Shown here: positions 41,138-50,412 of the stretch, one piece after another
How the letters are laid out: each line of letters opens with the position of its first letter
How positions within the stretch are numbered: the first letter of the stretch is position 1
Made by a program: the position numbers and the translations under genes
Source: HLUCCA09 sp038745585
GTDB lineage: Bacteria > Pseudomonadota > Alphaproteobacteria > Rhodobacterales > Rhodobacteraceae
DNA length: 64,000 nt
Direction of reading: 5' to 3'
NCBI GenBank assembly: GCA_038745585.1
Contig: JBCDLH010000011.1
Coordinates: 62,001 to 126,000 of the forward strand
Notes under the pieces: model-generated
Told to the model about the DNA's origin: nothing
The model's input: the letters and a program-made list of their open reading frames with translations, nothing else
Database searches by the model: none

Positions 41138-42103
41138 ATGCAGATCGTTCCGGAAAGCGAGATCGCGGGACTCATGGATGAGGCGGCGGCCTTCGATGCG
41201 GTCGAGGCTGTGTTCGCCGCCATGGCGCGGGGCGACGCGTATAATTTTCCGGTCGTGCGGGAGGCGATCGGGCATGCCGATGCGCTTTACGGATTTAAGT
41301 CGGGGTTCGACCGGGCGGGGCTTGTCCTCGGCCTCAAATCGGGCGGCTACTGGCCCGGCAACGCCGAAAAGGGCCTGACCAACCACCAATCGACCGTCGT
41401 GCTCTTCGACGCCGATACGGGGCAGTGTAAGGCATTGGTGGGCGGAAACCTCCTAACGGCGCTGCGAACGGCAGCGGCTTCGGCCGTCTCGATCAAGCAT
41501 CTGGCGCGGGCTGACGCGAAGGTCTTGGGCATGATCGGCGCCGGCCACCAGTCGGCGTTTCAGATGCGTGCGGCGGTGCGGCAGCGGTCTTTCGAAAAGG
41601 TGATCGGGTGGAACTATCACCCCGACATGCTGCCACGCCTCGCGGAGACGGCCGAAGAGCTGGGGCTACCGTTCGAGGCCGTGGAGCTCGGCCAGCTTGG
41701 CGCGGAGGCCGATGTCATCGTGTCGATCACGTCGAGCTTTGCGCCGACGCTCATGGATGCGCATGTGACGCCCGGCACGCATCTGGCCTGCATGGGGACG
41801 GACACGAAGGGCAAGCAGGAGGTTGAGACTGCGCTCCTGGCGCGCGCGACCGTGTTCACCGACGAGGTGGCGCAATCGGTCTCGATCGGCGAGGCGCAGC
41901 ATGTTGTTGGCGCGGGGCTGAAGACGGAGGCGGACATCGCCACGATTGGCGCGGTGATCGAAGGAACCCATCAGGGGCGCAGCTCAGACGAGGAGATCAC
42001 GCTCTTTGACGGCACGGGGGTCGGCCTGCAGGACCTCGCCGTTGCCGACCGGGCGCTCCAGCTTGCCGTCGAACGGGGCATCGCGCAGAGCGTCGCGTTT
42101 TAG
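41138..42103 (+). CDS. bhcD: Iminosuccinate reductase
   Basis: 321 residues, ornithine cyclodeaminase / mu-crystallin family, NAD(P)-dependent. Rossmann loop GMIGAGHQSAFQMRA near residue 130; SGGYWPGNAEKGLTNHQS near 70 is the substrate-side segment. It reduces iminosuccinate to aspartate, which returns to BhcA. GGAGGACAGGG before ATG 41138 fixes the start; the in-frame sequence upstream runs through the repeat and is not coding. Confidence 0.93.
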   Translation: MQIVPESEIAGLMDEAAAFDAVEAVFAAMARGDAYNFPVVREAIGHADALYGFKSGFDRAGLVLGLKSGGYWPGNAEKGLTNHQSTVVLFDADTGQCKALVGGNLLTALRTAAASAVSIKHLARADAKVLGMIGAGHQSAFQMRAAVRQRSFEKVIGWNYHPDMLPRLAETAEELGLPFEAVELGQLGAEADVIVSITSSFAPTLMDAHVTPGTHLACMGTDTKGKQEVETALLARATVFTDEVAQSVSIGEAQHVVGAGLKTEADIATIGAVIEGTHQGRSSDEEITLFDGTGVGLQDLAVADRALQLAVERGIAQSVAF

Positions 42104-42106
42104 GCC

Positions 42107-42122
42107 GGCGCGCTCACGCGCC
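42107..42122 (+). terminator. Hairpin directly after bhcD
   Basis: GGCGCG-CTCA-CGCGCC, a perfect 6-bp stem four bases past the bhcD stop. There is no T-run after it, so it may only slow or protect rather than terminate. Confidence 0.35.
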
Positions 42123-42252
42123 TCTGACCCTGGGCGAGACACCGGGCGAGGGCAGGTGCCGAGCCAGCCCGTTCTCTGTTGCGCGCGTCCGACGAAAACC
42201 CGATGCTCCCTGCAACGCCGCCGAAGAGCGGCACGCCAGGGAGGAGACGGCC

Positions 42253-44148
42253 ATGACGACCTTTGCGGGCGTTGCAGATCGCGATGCGATCGAGCGCGAA
42301 ATGCCTTGGGCGGAGCGTGACGTTGCCAAGACGATGTACGCTTTCGTGCGCGCTGCGCGGGACAATCACGGGGACCGCCCCGCAATTACGTTCCAGCTTT
42401 TCTCAACGCCTGGCGCGCCGCATGAAACGCTGACCTGGGCCATGCTCCACGACAGGGTCGTGCAAGCGGCGAACGCGTTTCGCGCGCTTGGCGTCGGGCC
42501 CGGTGATACGGTCGCCTATCTCCTGCCAAACTGCAACGAGGCGGTGCTGACGCTGCTCGGGGGCAGTGTGGCGGCCATCGCCAACCCGATCAATCCGCTG
42601 CTTGAGCCCGAGAAGATCGCCGCAATTCTGCGCCAGACGAATGCGAAAGTCCTCGTCACGCTCCGTGCGTTTCCGAAGTCGGACGTTGCGCAAAAGGCGG
42701 CCGAGGCCGTCCGGCTCGCGCCTCACGTGACCCATGTGCTCGAAGTGGATCTCTTGCGCTATCTAACGGGGCTCAAGCGCTGGGTCGTGCCGTTTCTGCG
42801 GCCAAAGACAAAGCGGGCGCACGAGGCCAAAGTCTTGGATTTCTCAGCCGAGCTGGCTCGCCAGCCGACCATCCTTGCGTTTGAGGACCCGCCAGAGGAC
42901 CGGGTCGCTGCGTACTTCCACACAGGCGGGACGACTGGGATGCCGAAGGTCGCCCAGCACCGCGCTTCGGGCATGATCTATAACGGGTGGATCGGCCAGC
43001 GGCTCCTCTTTACCGATCAGGATGTCATCCTTTGCCCGCTGCCCCTCTTTCACGTCTTCGCGTGTCATCCAATCCTGATGTCGATGGTGGCGAGCGGGGC
43101 GCATGTCGTTTTCCCGACGCCCCAGGGCTATCGCGGTGAAGGCGTTATCGACAATTTCTGGAAGCTGATCGCGCGGTGGAAAGTGACGTTCATGATCGGC
43201 GTGCCGACCGCGTTTTCGGCGCTGATGCAGCGCAAGGTCGATGCGGATTTGACCAGCCTGCAAAGCGCGTTCTCGGGCTCGGCCCCGCTGCCGGTCGAGC
43301 TATACCGGCGCTTTGAGGAGGCCTGCGGCGTCAACATCATTGAGGGCTACGGGCTGACCGAGGCGACCTGCCTTGTCTCCTGCAATCCGACCGATGGGCC
43401 AAAAAAGATCGGGTCGGTCGGCATCCCGTTTCCGCACACGGATGTGAAGATCCTGATCCATACCGCGGGCGGCGGCGTGCGCGAATGCGGAACCGACGAG
43501 ATCGGCGAGATCTGTGTCGCCAACCCGGGGGTGCAGCCCGGAAGTGTCTATACCGAGAGTGACCGCAACCTAAACATGTTTCACTACGATCAGTACCTGC
43601 GTACCGGCGATCTGGGGCGGCTCGACGCGGACGGATACCTCTGGATCACTGGTCGCGCAAAAGATCTCATCATTCGCGGCGGACACAATATCGACCCGGC
43701 CCTGATCGAGGAAGCGCTTTTGGGCCACGAGGCGGTGGCCTTTGCCGGCGCGATCGGCCAGCCCGACGCCCATGCGGGCGAAATCCCTGTCGCCTACGTC
43801 GAATTGGTGACAGGTGCCAAGGTCAGCGGCGCGGCGCTTCTCGATTTCGTCAAGCCACGTATCCCGGAGCGGGCTGCCCTGCCAAAGCGGATCGAGATCC
43901 TGCCGGAATTGCCGAAGACAGCGGTCGGCAAGATCTTTAAGCCCGATCTGCGGGGGCGGGCGATTACGGATGTCTACAATGCCGCGCTTGAAGAGGCGGG
44001 GCTCGCGGCGCGGGTCATGGACGTGCGCGAGGACGCCAAGCTCGGCCTTGTGGCCTATCTCGAAAGGTCCGGCGCGGTCGAGGAGGCGGACGTGCAGCGC
44101 GCGCTCGGCGCCTATACACGTCCCTGGGCGTGGCGGGCCGAAGGCTGA
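42253..44148 (+). CDS. Acyl-CoA synthetase (AMP-forming)
   Basis: 631 residues, ANL superfamily. The AMP-binding loop is YFHTGGTTGMPKVA (about 219-232), then EGYGLTEATC (A5) and YLRTGDLGRLDADGYLWITGRAKD (A7-A8); the catalytic Lys is near PKTAVGKIFKPDLR (A10). It activates a carboxylic acid to acyl-CoA through acyl-AMP; chain length cannot be told. AGGGAGGAG precedes the ATG. It follows bhcD by 149 bases and is not part of the known bhc pathway. Confidence 0.93.
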   Translation: MTTFAGVADRDAIEREMPWAERDVAKTMYAFVRAARDNHGDRPAITFQLFSTPGAPHETLTWAMLHDRVVQAANAFRALGVGPGDTVAYLLPNCNEAVLTLLGGSVAAIANPINPLLEPEKIAAILRQTNAKVLVTLRAFPKSDVAQKAAEAVRLAPHVTHVLEVDLLRYLTGLKRWVVPFLRPKTKRAHEAKVLDFSAELARQPTILAFEDPPEDRVAAYFHTGGTTGMPKVAQHRASGMIYNGWIGQRLLFTDQDVILCPLPLFHVFACHPILMSMVASGAHVVFPTPQGYRGEGVIDNFWKLIARWKVTFMIGVPTAFSALMQRKVDADLTSLQSAFSGSAPLPVELYRRFEEACGVNIIEGYGLTEATCLVSCNPTDGPKKIGSVGIPFPHTDVKILIHTAGGGVRECGTDEIGEICVANPGVQPGSVYTESDRNLNMFHYDQYLRTGDLGRLDADGYLWITGRAKDLIIRGGHNIDPALIEEALLGHEAVAFAGAIGQPDAHAGEIPVAYVELVTGAKVSGAALLDFVKPRIPERAALPKRIEILPELPKTAVGKIFKPDLRGRAITDVYNAALEEAGLAARVMDVREDAKLGLVAYLERSGAVEEADVQRALGAYTRPWAWRAEG

Positions 44149-44193
44149 GGCGACTGCACCCCTGTCCGGCGGCCGCGTGCGTGGCGCGGGGTT

Positions 44194-44228
44194 ATGCCTC
44201 CGGCGGCGATACTTGAAGCAAGAAGAAG
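44194..44228 (+). repeat. Dispersed intergenic motif, copy D
   Basis: Left part ATGCCTCCGGCGG, then CGATACTTGAAGCAAG and AAGAAG. It lies between the convergent acyl-CoA synthetase and SRAP genes. The best preserved full-length copy in the window. Confidence 0.78.
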
Positions 44229-44276
44229 GGGGCGCGTGCGCCGGGTGCTGAGCCGGGGCGTGGGCTGCGCAGTTAG

Positions 44277-44942
44277 TCAGGCAGCGAGGGGGCGGATGAG
44301 GTCTGAGCCATGCGCGCGATTGGAGTTCACTGCCGGGTCGACCCGGTGCCAGCGCAGCGTGCCTTCGGGCGGCGCCGCCATCAGCGTGGCGGCGCCGTGC
44401 CCCGCCTCGCCAAGCCATTTCGGCCAATCGGCGGGCTTGAGGATGACTGGGCAGCGATGGTGGATCCGCCCGATATCGGCAGCGGCAGGCGCGGTTACGA
44501 TCGCGGCGGTGCGGTAGGCCAGATCGCCCTCTGCCCAGTTTTGCCAAATGGCGGCGAAAGCCATGGGCGCGCCGTCGCGCCGCGTGATGTACCACGGCAG
44601 GCGCTTGCCCTCGGCGTCCTTTGTCCATTCGTAGAATCCGCTTGCCGGGATCAGGCAGCGCCGCGCGCGGGCGGCGGCGCGAAAGGCCGGCTTCTCGGCA
44701 AGGGTCTCAGCCCGCGCATTGATGAGGAGCGGCCCGTCGCTCGGGCTCTTGTACCAGTGGGGCAGGAAACCCCAGCGCATCGGCGCGAAATGCCGCGTTC
44801 CGTCCTCAGACCTGATGGTGGCGACCGGTTGGGTCGGGCAGACATTGTAGCGGGGGATTTCCGGTAGGTCGTTGGCGGGCGCGGCCTCAAAGAGCTTGGC
44901 CAGCGCCTCATCCGGGTGAGTGATCACGAACCGTCCGCACAT
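44277..44942 (-). CDS. SRAP-domain protein (HMCES/YedK family)
   Basis: 221 residues. After Met removal, Cys2 of MCGRF is the nucleophile that forms a thiazolidine crosslink with abasic sites in single-stranded DNA. Other conserved pieces: INARAET with the binding Asn (about residue 77), SGFYEW with the Glu (about 107), and IHHRCPVIL with the His (about 163). ATG 44942 is fixed by the need for Cys2. Confidence 0.95.
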   Translation of the reverse strand: MCGRFVITHPDEALAKLFEAAPANDLPEIPRYNVCPTQPVATIRSEDGTRHFAPMRWGFLPHWYKSPSDGPLLINARAETLAEKPAFRAAARARRCLIPASGFYEWTKDAEGKRLPWYITRRDGAPMAFAAIWQNWAEGDLAYRTAAIVTAPAAADIGRIHHRCPVILKPADWPKWLGEAGHGAATLMAAPPEGTLRWHRVDPAVNSNRAHGSDLIRPLAA

Positions 44943-45093
44943 GCCTAGTAGCTTAGCGGAAACACCCACTTCAGGAACCCGCGAAGTCGCTACGTCAAGC
45001 ACACGATTGCCGGGAGGCCAGGAATCCGCTACCGTATTTTCAAAGAGCAGCAGTCGCCCGCCATAAGGGCACCAAACAGGCATCAAAGACCGC

Positions 45094-46179
45094 ATGACAG
45101 CGCTCAAACGCTACACTCGGTTGGAAGCGCCGGGCGTATGGCGGCCCGCGCCCGAGGCGCAGCGCCAGGACGTCATCGTCGCGTTCCGCACCACGTCGCT
45201 TGTGCTGCAGGACCGGGCGGGGCGGGCGCTTGCGCATTGGTCGCTCGCTGCGGTCGCCCGTATCGACCGGGCGGAGGGCCCAGCGCTCTACACCCCGTCG
45301 GCCGATGCCATCGAGACACTTGAGATCGCCGACGACACACTTACGGACGCCATCGAAACGGTGCGCCACGCGATCGCCAAGTCCCGCCCGCGCCGTGGTC
45401 GGGTCCGCAGCCTCGCCCTGGCAATGACGCTGGTGGCGGGCGTTGCAGGGGCAGTATGGTGGCTGCCCGGCGCGCTCGTCTCACACGCCGTGGCCGTCTT
45501 GCCCGATCCGACGCGAGAGGAGATCGGGGACGCGCTCTTTGCAGCCCTTGGCCGCGTTTCGGCCGGTCCTTGTCACAGTCCGCGCGGGGACCGGGCCCTT
45601 GCCCAGCTCGTGCAGCGCATTGGGGAGGAGACGCACGGCGTCGGCGCCGGCGCGCTTGCCACGCGGGCGCGTCCGATGACATGGTCAGACGGTGCGCCGC
45701 TTGCGGGCTATGCGATCGTGCCCGACGGGATCCAAGGCGCGCGTCACTTGCCGGGCGGTCTGGTGCTGATCGGCCGCGCGTTGGTGGAAGATCACGAGCT
45801 GCCCGAGGTCTTGGCTGGGCACCTCCTTGCGGCGCGCATGCGGGCCGAGGCGGACCCGCCGCTCGCCGCGCTTCTGCGCGAGGCGGGGCTCTGGGCGACA
45901 GCGCAACTCCTAACAACTGGCCATTTGCCGGAGGCGGTGATCGCCCGCCATGCGGAGACGCTATTGACGGGAGAGCTGCCGCCGCGGGACGACGCGGCGC
46001 TGATCGGCGGTTTCGCGGCGGTCGACCTGCCCTCGACGCCTTTTGCCTATGCGCTTGATGTGACCGGCGAGAGCGTGCTCACGCTGATCGAGGCCGATCC
46101 GATGCGCGGGCGAGAGACGTCACCACTCCTGTCCGAGGCCGATTGGCGGGCGCTGCAGCAGATCTGCGAGCCGGGATAA
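45094..46179 (+). CDS. Membrane protein with degenerate M48-type peptidase domain
   Basis: 361 residues. An N-terminal cytosolic part (1-100) is followed by one transmembrane helix (about 106-126) and a C-terminal domain that follows the M48 pattern: ARHLPGGLVLIGRALVED, then ELPEVLAGHLLAA where the zinc helix HExxH should be. Only one His (243) of that motif remains and the catalytic Glu is gone, so it is probably not a protease. I do not know a function. Alone between SRAP (divergent) and upp (convergent). Confidence 0.72.
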   Translation: MTALKRYTRLEAPGVWRPAPEAQRQDVIVAFRTTSLVLQDRAGRALAHWSLAAVARIDRAEGPALYTPSADAIETLEIADDTLTDAIETVRHAIAKSRPRRGRVRSLALAMTLVAGVAGAVWWLPGALVSHAVAVLPDPTREEIGDALFAALGRVSAGPCHSPRGDRALAQLVQRIGEETHGVGAGALATRARPMTWSDGAPLAGYAIVPDGIQGARHLPGGLVLIGRALVEDHELPEVLAGHLLAARMRAEADPPLAALLREAGLWATAQLLTTGHLPEAVIARHAETLLTGELPPRDDAALIGGFAAVDLPSTPFAYALDVTGESVLTLIEADPMRGRETSPLLSEADWRALQQICEPG

Positions 46180-46241
46180 GCCGCTACTCGGGGGATCGCC
46201 TGCCGCGTGTCACAGGGCAGGTCTCAGGGCACGGCGCCCGG

Positions 46242-46883
46242 TCACTTGGTCCCAAACATCCGGTCGCCCGCATCGCCGAGACCGGGCACGATATAGCCGT
46301 GGGAGTTCAGCCGCTCATCGAGCGCCGCCGTCACGATACCGACATCCGGATGCGCCTCCTTCATGCGCGCCACGCCCTCGGGCGCGGCAAGAAGGCACAG
46401 AAACCGGATGTCGGTCGCGCCCGATTGCTTCAAAAGGTCGATGGCGGCGGCGGAGGAGTTTCCGGTCGCCAGCATCGGATCGAGGCAGATGACGAGGCGC
46501 CCGGCGAGGTCTTCGGGCACCTTGAAGTAGTACTGAACGGGCTGCAGCGTATCGGGGTCGCGGTATAGCCCGACAAAACCCACACGCGCGGCGGGGATCA
46601 GCTCTAGTACGCCATCGAGCAGGCCGTTGCCCGCGCGCAGGATCGAGATCAGGGCCATCTTCTTGCCCGCCAGCGTCGGCGCTTCCATCTCGCGCAGGGG
46701 CGTGTCGATGGTCTTGGTCGTCATCGGCATGTGCCGGGTGACCTCATAGGCCAAAAGCTGGCTGATCTCCCGCAAAAGCTGCCGAAACGACGCGGTGGAG
46801 GTCTTTTTCTCTCGCATGATCGTCAGCTTATGCTGGATCAGCGGGTGATCGACGACCGTCAGATGGTCTTGGCCGATGGTCAT
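46242..46883 (-). CDS. upp: Uracil phosphoribosyltransferase
   Basis: 213 residues. It makes UMP from uracil and PRPP. The PRPP-binding loop LDPMLATGNSSAAAID is near residue 130, and the uracil-binding end GYIVPGLGDAGDRMFGT matches the family. The start ATG 46883 overlaps the add stop (ATGA). Last gene of the salvage operon. Confidence 0.97.
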   Translation of the reverse strand: MTIGQDHLTVVDHPLIQHKLTIMREKKTSTASFRQLLREISQLLAYEVTRHMPMTTKTIDTPLREMEAPTLAGKKMALISILRAGNGLLDGVLELIPAARVGFVGLYRDPDTLQPVQYYFKVPEDLAGRLVICLDPMLATGNSSAAAIDLLKQSGATDIRFLCLLAAPEGVARMKEAHPDVGIVTAALDERLNSHGYIVPGLGDAGDRMFGTK

Positions 46884-47863
46884 GGTCTGGCCTCCAGGGC
46901 TTTGAGCAGGGTCGCGCGCGTCGGCGCATCGCAAAACGCAGCGCGGGCTGCGGCTTTGTTGAGCGAGGCGAAGTCGTCCTCAGCCCAGCCGAACGCATCG
47001 GCGAGCGCCTCGTATTCGCGGCTGAGCGTTGTGTGAAAGAACGGCGGGTCGTCGGTCGAGACCGTGACGGGGACATCTCTGGCGCGCAGCTTATCGATCG
47101 GGTGATCGACGAGACGGGGGTAGACGCCGAGCGCGACGTTGGAGCCTGGGCAGACCTCGAGCACGATGCCGTTCTCGGCAAGCTCCTCGACCAGGGCCAG
47201 ATCCTCGATCGCGCGGACGCCATGGCCAATGCGGGAGACGCCAAGATCGCGCACCGCATCGCGTACGCTGTCGGGCCCGCGCCACTCCCCGGCATGGGCG
47301 GTGAGCGAGAGCCCGGCCTCGCGCGCGCAGTCGAAGGCCCAGGCATAGTCCTTGGGCGCGCCGGTCCGCTCATCGCCTGCGATGCCGAAGCCGACGATCA
47401 TATCCCCCGCCGTCTCGGCCGCGCAGAGCGCCGGTCCCTTGGCCCGCTCCGACCCAAAATGCCGGATGCATGTCACGATGCCCTTGAGGATCGGCCCGCC
47501 TTGCGCTTCGGCTGCGGCAGCGGCGCCTTCGATGGCGCTGAGATACTCGCGCCACGCGCCGATATCGCCGCCGCCGCAGAAATCCGGCGAGAGAAATACT
47601 TCGGCGTAGATCACGCCCTCTTCGGCCAGCTCCGCACAGATCGCGGCGGTCAGCCGGCCGAAATCCTCGGGCGTCGTCAAGACGGAGGTGGCCGCTTCAT
47701 AGACCTTTAGAAACTCTGCGAAGTCGCGAAACCGGTAGGCCCCGCGCGGATCGAAAATGCCGCTTAGATCGATGTGTTTCTCGGCGGCGACGGCACGGAT
47801 CAGCGCGGGCGGGGCGGCGCCTTCGAGGTGAAGGTGAAGCTCGATCTTCGGAAGGTCTTTCAC
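46880..47863 (-). CDS. add: Adenosine deaminase
   Basis: 327 residues, zinc-dependent TIM barrel. Metal ligands in ELHLHLEG (about 8-15), LTAHAGE (about 187-193) and STDDPP (about 269-274). It turns adenosine into inosine. It lies 66 bases after deoB and is coupled to upp. Confidence 0.96.
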   Translation of the reverse strand: MKDLPKIELHLHLEGAAPPALIRAVAAEKHIDLSGIFDPRGAYRFRDFAEFLKVYEAATSVLTTPEDFGRLTAAICAELAEEGVIYAEVFLSPDFCGGGDIGAWREYLSAIEGAAAAAEAQGGPILKGIVTCIRHFGSERAKGPALCAAETAGDMIVGFGIAGDERTGAPKDYAWAFDCAREAGLSLTAHAGEWRGPDSVRDAVRDLGVSRIGHGVRAIEDLALVEELAENGIVLEVCPGSNVALGVYPRLVDHPIDKLRARDVPVTVSTDDPPFFHTTLSREYEALADAFGWAEDDFASLNKAAARAAFCDAPTRATLLKALEARP

Positions 47864-47929
47864 CGCGCGCTCCTTTGGCGCTCGGTTCTAGACGAGCAGG
47901 TGTGGGAGGGCCAGAGCCGGTTGGCGGGC

Positions 47930-49117
47930 CTAGGGTGCGGCGACGCCCAAATGCTGGGCAACAAGGCGCGCGACCCCGGTAAATGGCATGATCCCAAGTT
48001 CGCCCGCGGGCATACCCGCGCAAAGGACGGGAACACGCTCGCGCGTATGGTCGGTCCCGGTCCAGGTCGGGTCGTTGCCGTGATCGGCCGTGATGACGAG
48101 GAGATCGCCGTCGCGCAGTCGCGGCATGAGCGTGCCGAGTTCACGGTCGAACCATTCGAGCGCGCGGGCATAGCCCGAGACATCGCGCCTGTGGCCGTAG
48201 AGGCTGTCGAACTCGACGAAATTGGCGAAGGTGAGCGATCCGGGTTCGGCCCCGTCGATCAGGTCCCCCATCGCGACGAATAACTCTGCATCTGTGCCTT
48301 TCGCCACGTCGGTGATCCCCTGCATCGAGAAGATGTCGCCGATCTTGCCCACGGCATGCACCGGCCGGCCCGCGCGTTGCGCCCAATCGCAGAGCGTCGG
48401 CGCGGGCGGGGCAATCGCAAAATCACGTCGGTTCTTGGTCCGAGTGTAGCCGCCCTCGGCGCCGATAAAGGGCCGCGCGATCACCCGACCAACCTTCATC
48501 CCATGGAGGATCGGGGCAAGCGCCTGGCAAAGCTGGAGGAGCCTGTCGAGCCCGAACGTCTCTTCATGAGCTGCGACCTGAAACACGCTGTCGGCCGAGG
48601 TGTAGCAGATCGGCCAGCCTGTCCGCACATGCTCGGCCCCGAGGCGGGCGATGATCTCGGTCCCGCTCGCATGGCAATTGCCGAGGATGCCGTCGGTGCC
48701 CGCGGCACGGCAGGCGGCTTCGCTCAGCGCTTGTGGAAAGGCGGGCTCGGTGTCGGGAAAGGTGTGCCAATCCCAGGGCACGGGGACGCCCGCCAGCTCC
48801 CAATGGCCCGAGGGCGTGTCCTTGCCGGGCGACGCCTCCTCTGCGGCGCCCCAAAGGCCCGAGGGGGCCGCGCCGAGCCCCGGCATCTCAGCGCCACTGG
48901 CGAGGCGGACGGCGGCCGAGAGCCCGAGCGCGTCGAGATGGGGCAGATGCAGGGGGCCGCTCCGGCCCGCCTCCGCCGCGCCGCGCGCGCACGCCCCCGC
49001 GATATGGGCGAGTGTATTCGCACCGGTATCGGGCGTGTCGCCATTAAAGAAGCGGTGCGCATCGGGGGCGCCCCCGGCGCCGACCGAGTCGATCACCACC
49101 AGAAAGGCGCGGCTCAC
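47930..49117 (-). CDS. deoB: Phosphopentomutase
   Basis: 395 residues, alkaline phosphatase-like metalloenzyme converting (deoxy)ribose-1-phosphate to the 5-phosphate. Metal sites: IDSVGAGGAPDA at the start and DLLVITADHGNDPT near residue 330. The start is GTG 49117, overlapping the deoA TGA (GTGA). The open frame continues upstream antisense-like through deoA but is not coding there. Confidence 0.95.
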   Translation of the reverse strand: MSRAFLVVIDSVGAGGAPDAHRFFNGDTPDTGANTLAHIAGACARGAAEAGRSGPLHLPHLDALGLSAAVRLASGAEMPGLGAAPSGLWGAAEEASPGKDTPSGHWELAGVPVPWDWHTFPDTEPAFPQALSEAACRAAGTDGILGNCHASGTEIIARLGAEHVRTGWPICYTSADSVFQVAAHEETFGLDRLLQLCQALAPILHGMKVGRVIARPFIGAEGGYTRTKNRRDFAIAPPAPTLCDWAQRAGRPVHAVGKIGDIFSMQGITDVAKGTDAELFVAMGDLIDGAEPGSLTFANFVEFDSLYGHRRDVSGYARALEWFDRELGTLMPRLRDGDLLVITADHGNDPTWTGTDHTRERVPVLCAGMPAGELGIMPFTGVARLVAQHLGVAAP

Positions 49118-50412
49118 GCTGTGACCTTTTCGAGGATGAGCGTCGGCGGGTCCTTGGCGCTCTCTCCCAGAGTAAACGCCGCGCGGAGGCGCGCTTCGGC
49201 AGCGTCCGCGTCGCTCTCGCGCGCGGCATGGATCGTGGCAAGCGGGCGCCCGGCGCCGACCTCTTCGCCGAGCCCCGCGATCTGCGTCAGGCCCACGCTG
49301 GGGTCGACCCGGTCGGTCTCCTTCAGCCGCCCGCCTCCGAGATGAACGACCGCAAGCCCAAGCGCTTCGGTGTCGACTCGCTCGACAAAGGCCGGGCTCT
49401 CTGCTTCCACCACCCGCGTCACCGGGGCCGCAGGGAGCCTGTCGCGCCAGCGCTCGACAAAGTCTGCGGGCCCGCCCAAGGCCGCGACCATGGCGCCAAA
49501 GCGTTCTGCCGCAGCCCCCGAGCGTAGCGCGTCGTTGATCCGCGCCGCGCCGTCCGGGATGCCGGCAAGGGCAAGCGCTTCGGCCCCGAGCCTTACGGTG
49601 ATCTCCCAGAGCGGCGAGGTCACATAGGTGCAGGTCAGCGTCTCCATCGCTTCGGCGACCTCGACAGCGTTGCCGGCTGCCGTCACAAGCGGCTGGTCCA
49701 TCGCCGTGATGAGCGCCGAGGTCGCACAGCCCGCTCCGTTGGCCGTGGTGACGAGAGACTGCGCCAGGGCGTGGGCCTCCTCCCGCGTCTTCATAAAGGC
49801 GCCCGAGCCGCATTTGACGTCGAGCACCAGCGCTTCGAGCCCAGCGGCAAGCTTTTTGGCAAGGATCGAGGCGGTGATGAGGTCGATGCTCTCGACCGTG
49901 CCGGTCACGTCGCGGATCGCGTAGAGGCGCCGGTCGGCGGGGGCGAGGCGGGCCGAGGCGCTGACGATGGCGGCGCCGGTCTCGCCGACCACGCGGCGAA
50001 ACTCTTCCTCCGACACATCCGTGCGGTAGCCTGGGATCGCTTCGAGCTTGTCGAGCGTGCCGCCCGTATGGCCGAGGCCGCGGCCCGAGATCATCGGCAC
50101 GTAGACGCCGCAGGCCGCGAGGGCGGGGGCCAGGGTCAGCGAGACATTGTCGCCCACGCCACCGGTCGAATGCTTGTCGAGCACCGGCGCATCGAGATCC
50201 CAGGCGAGCACGTCGCCTGAATCGCGCATGGCTTGGGTGAGGGCCACGCGGGCGGGCGCGTCGAGCGGTGCGCGGCAAATGCCCATAGCGAACGCACCCG
50301 CCTGCGCGTCTGTCACGTCGCCCGACCCGATGGCCGCCCCAAACCAGCGCGTGGCCTCCGGCTCGAGCGTTTCGCCCCGCCGGAGCGCTGAAAGGATCGC
50401 GCGGGCGTCCAT
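49114..50412 (-). CDS. deoA: Thymidine phosphorylase
   Basis: 432 residues. It splits thymidine and deoxyuridine to base plus deoxyribose-1-phosphate, feeding deoB. Family signature KHSTGGVGDNVSL near residue 82 and DVKCGSGAFM near 200. ATG 50412 shares its A with the cdd stop (TGATG); a GTG one codon earlier is possible. Confidence 0.96.
   Translation of the reverse strand: MDARAILSALRRGETLEPEATRWFGAAIGSGDVTDAQAGAFAMGICRAPLDAPARVALTQAMRDSGDVLAWDLDAPVLDKHSTGGVGDNVSLTLAPALAACGVYVPMISGRGLGHTGGTLDKLEAIPGYRTDVSEEEFRRVVGETGAAIVSASARLAPADRRLYAIRDVTGTVESIDLITASILAKKLAAGLEALVLDVKCGSGAFMKTREEAHALAQSLVTTANGAGCATSALITAMDQPLVTAAGNAVEVAEAMETLTCTYVTSPLWEITVRLGAEALALAGIPDGAARINDALRSGAAAERFGAMVAALGGPADFVERWRDRLPAAPVTRVVEAESPAFVERVDTEALGLAVVHLGGGRLKETDRVDPSVGLTQIAGLGEEVGAGRPLATIHAARESDADAAEARLRAAFTLGESAKDPPTLILEKVTA

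Noticed and set aside
42107..42122. Strong intrinsic terminator after bhcD
   Set aside because: The stem is only 6 bp and no T-run follows, so it is kept only as a low-confidence hairpin.
47930..50278. Single 782-residue protein covering deoB and part of deoA
   Set aside because: The deoB frame stays open upstream, but the deoA protein lies in another frame with full motifs; the GTG at 49117 is the real deoB start.
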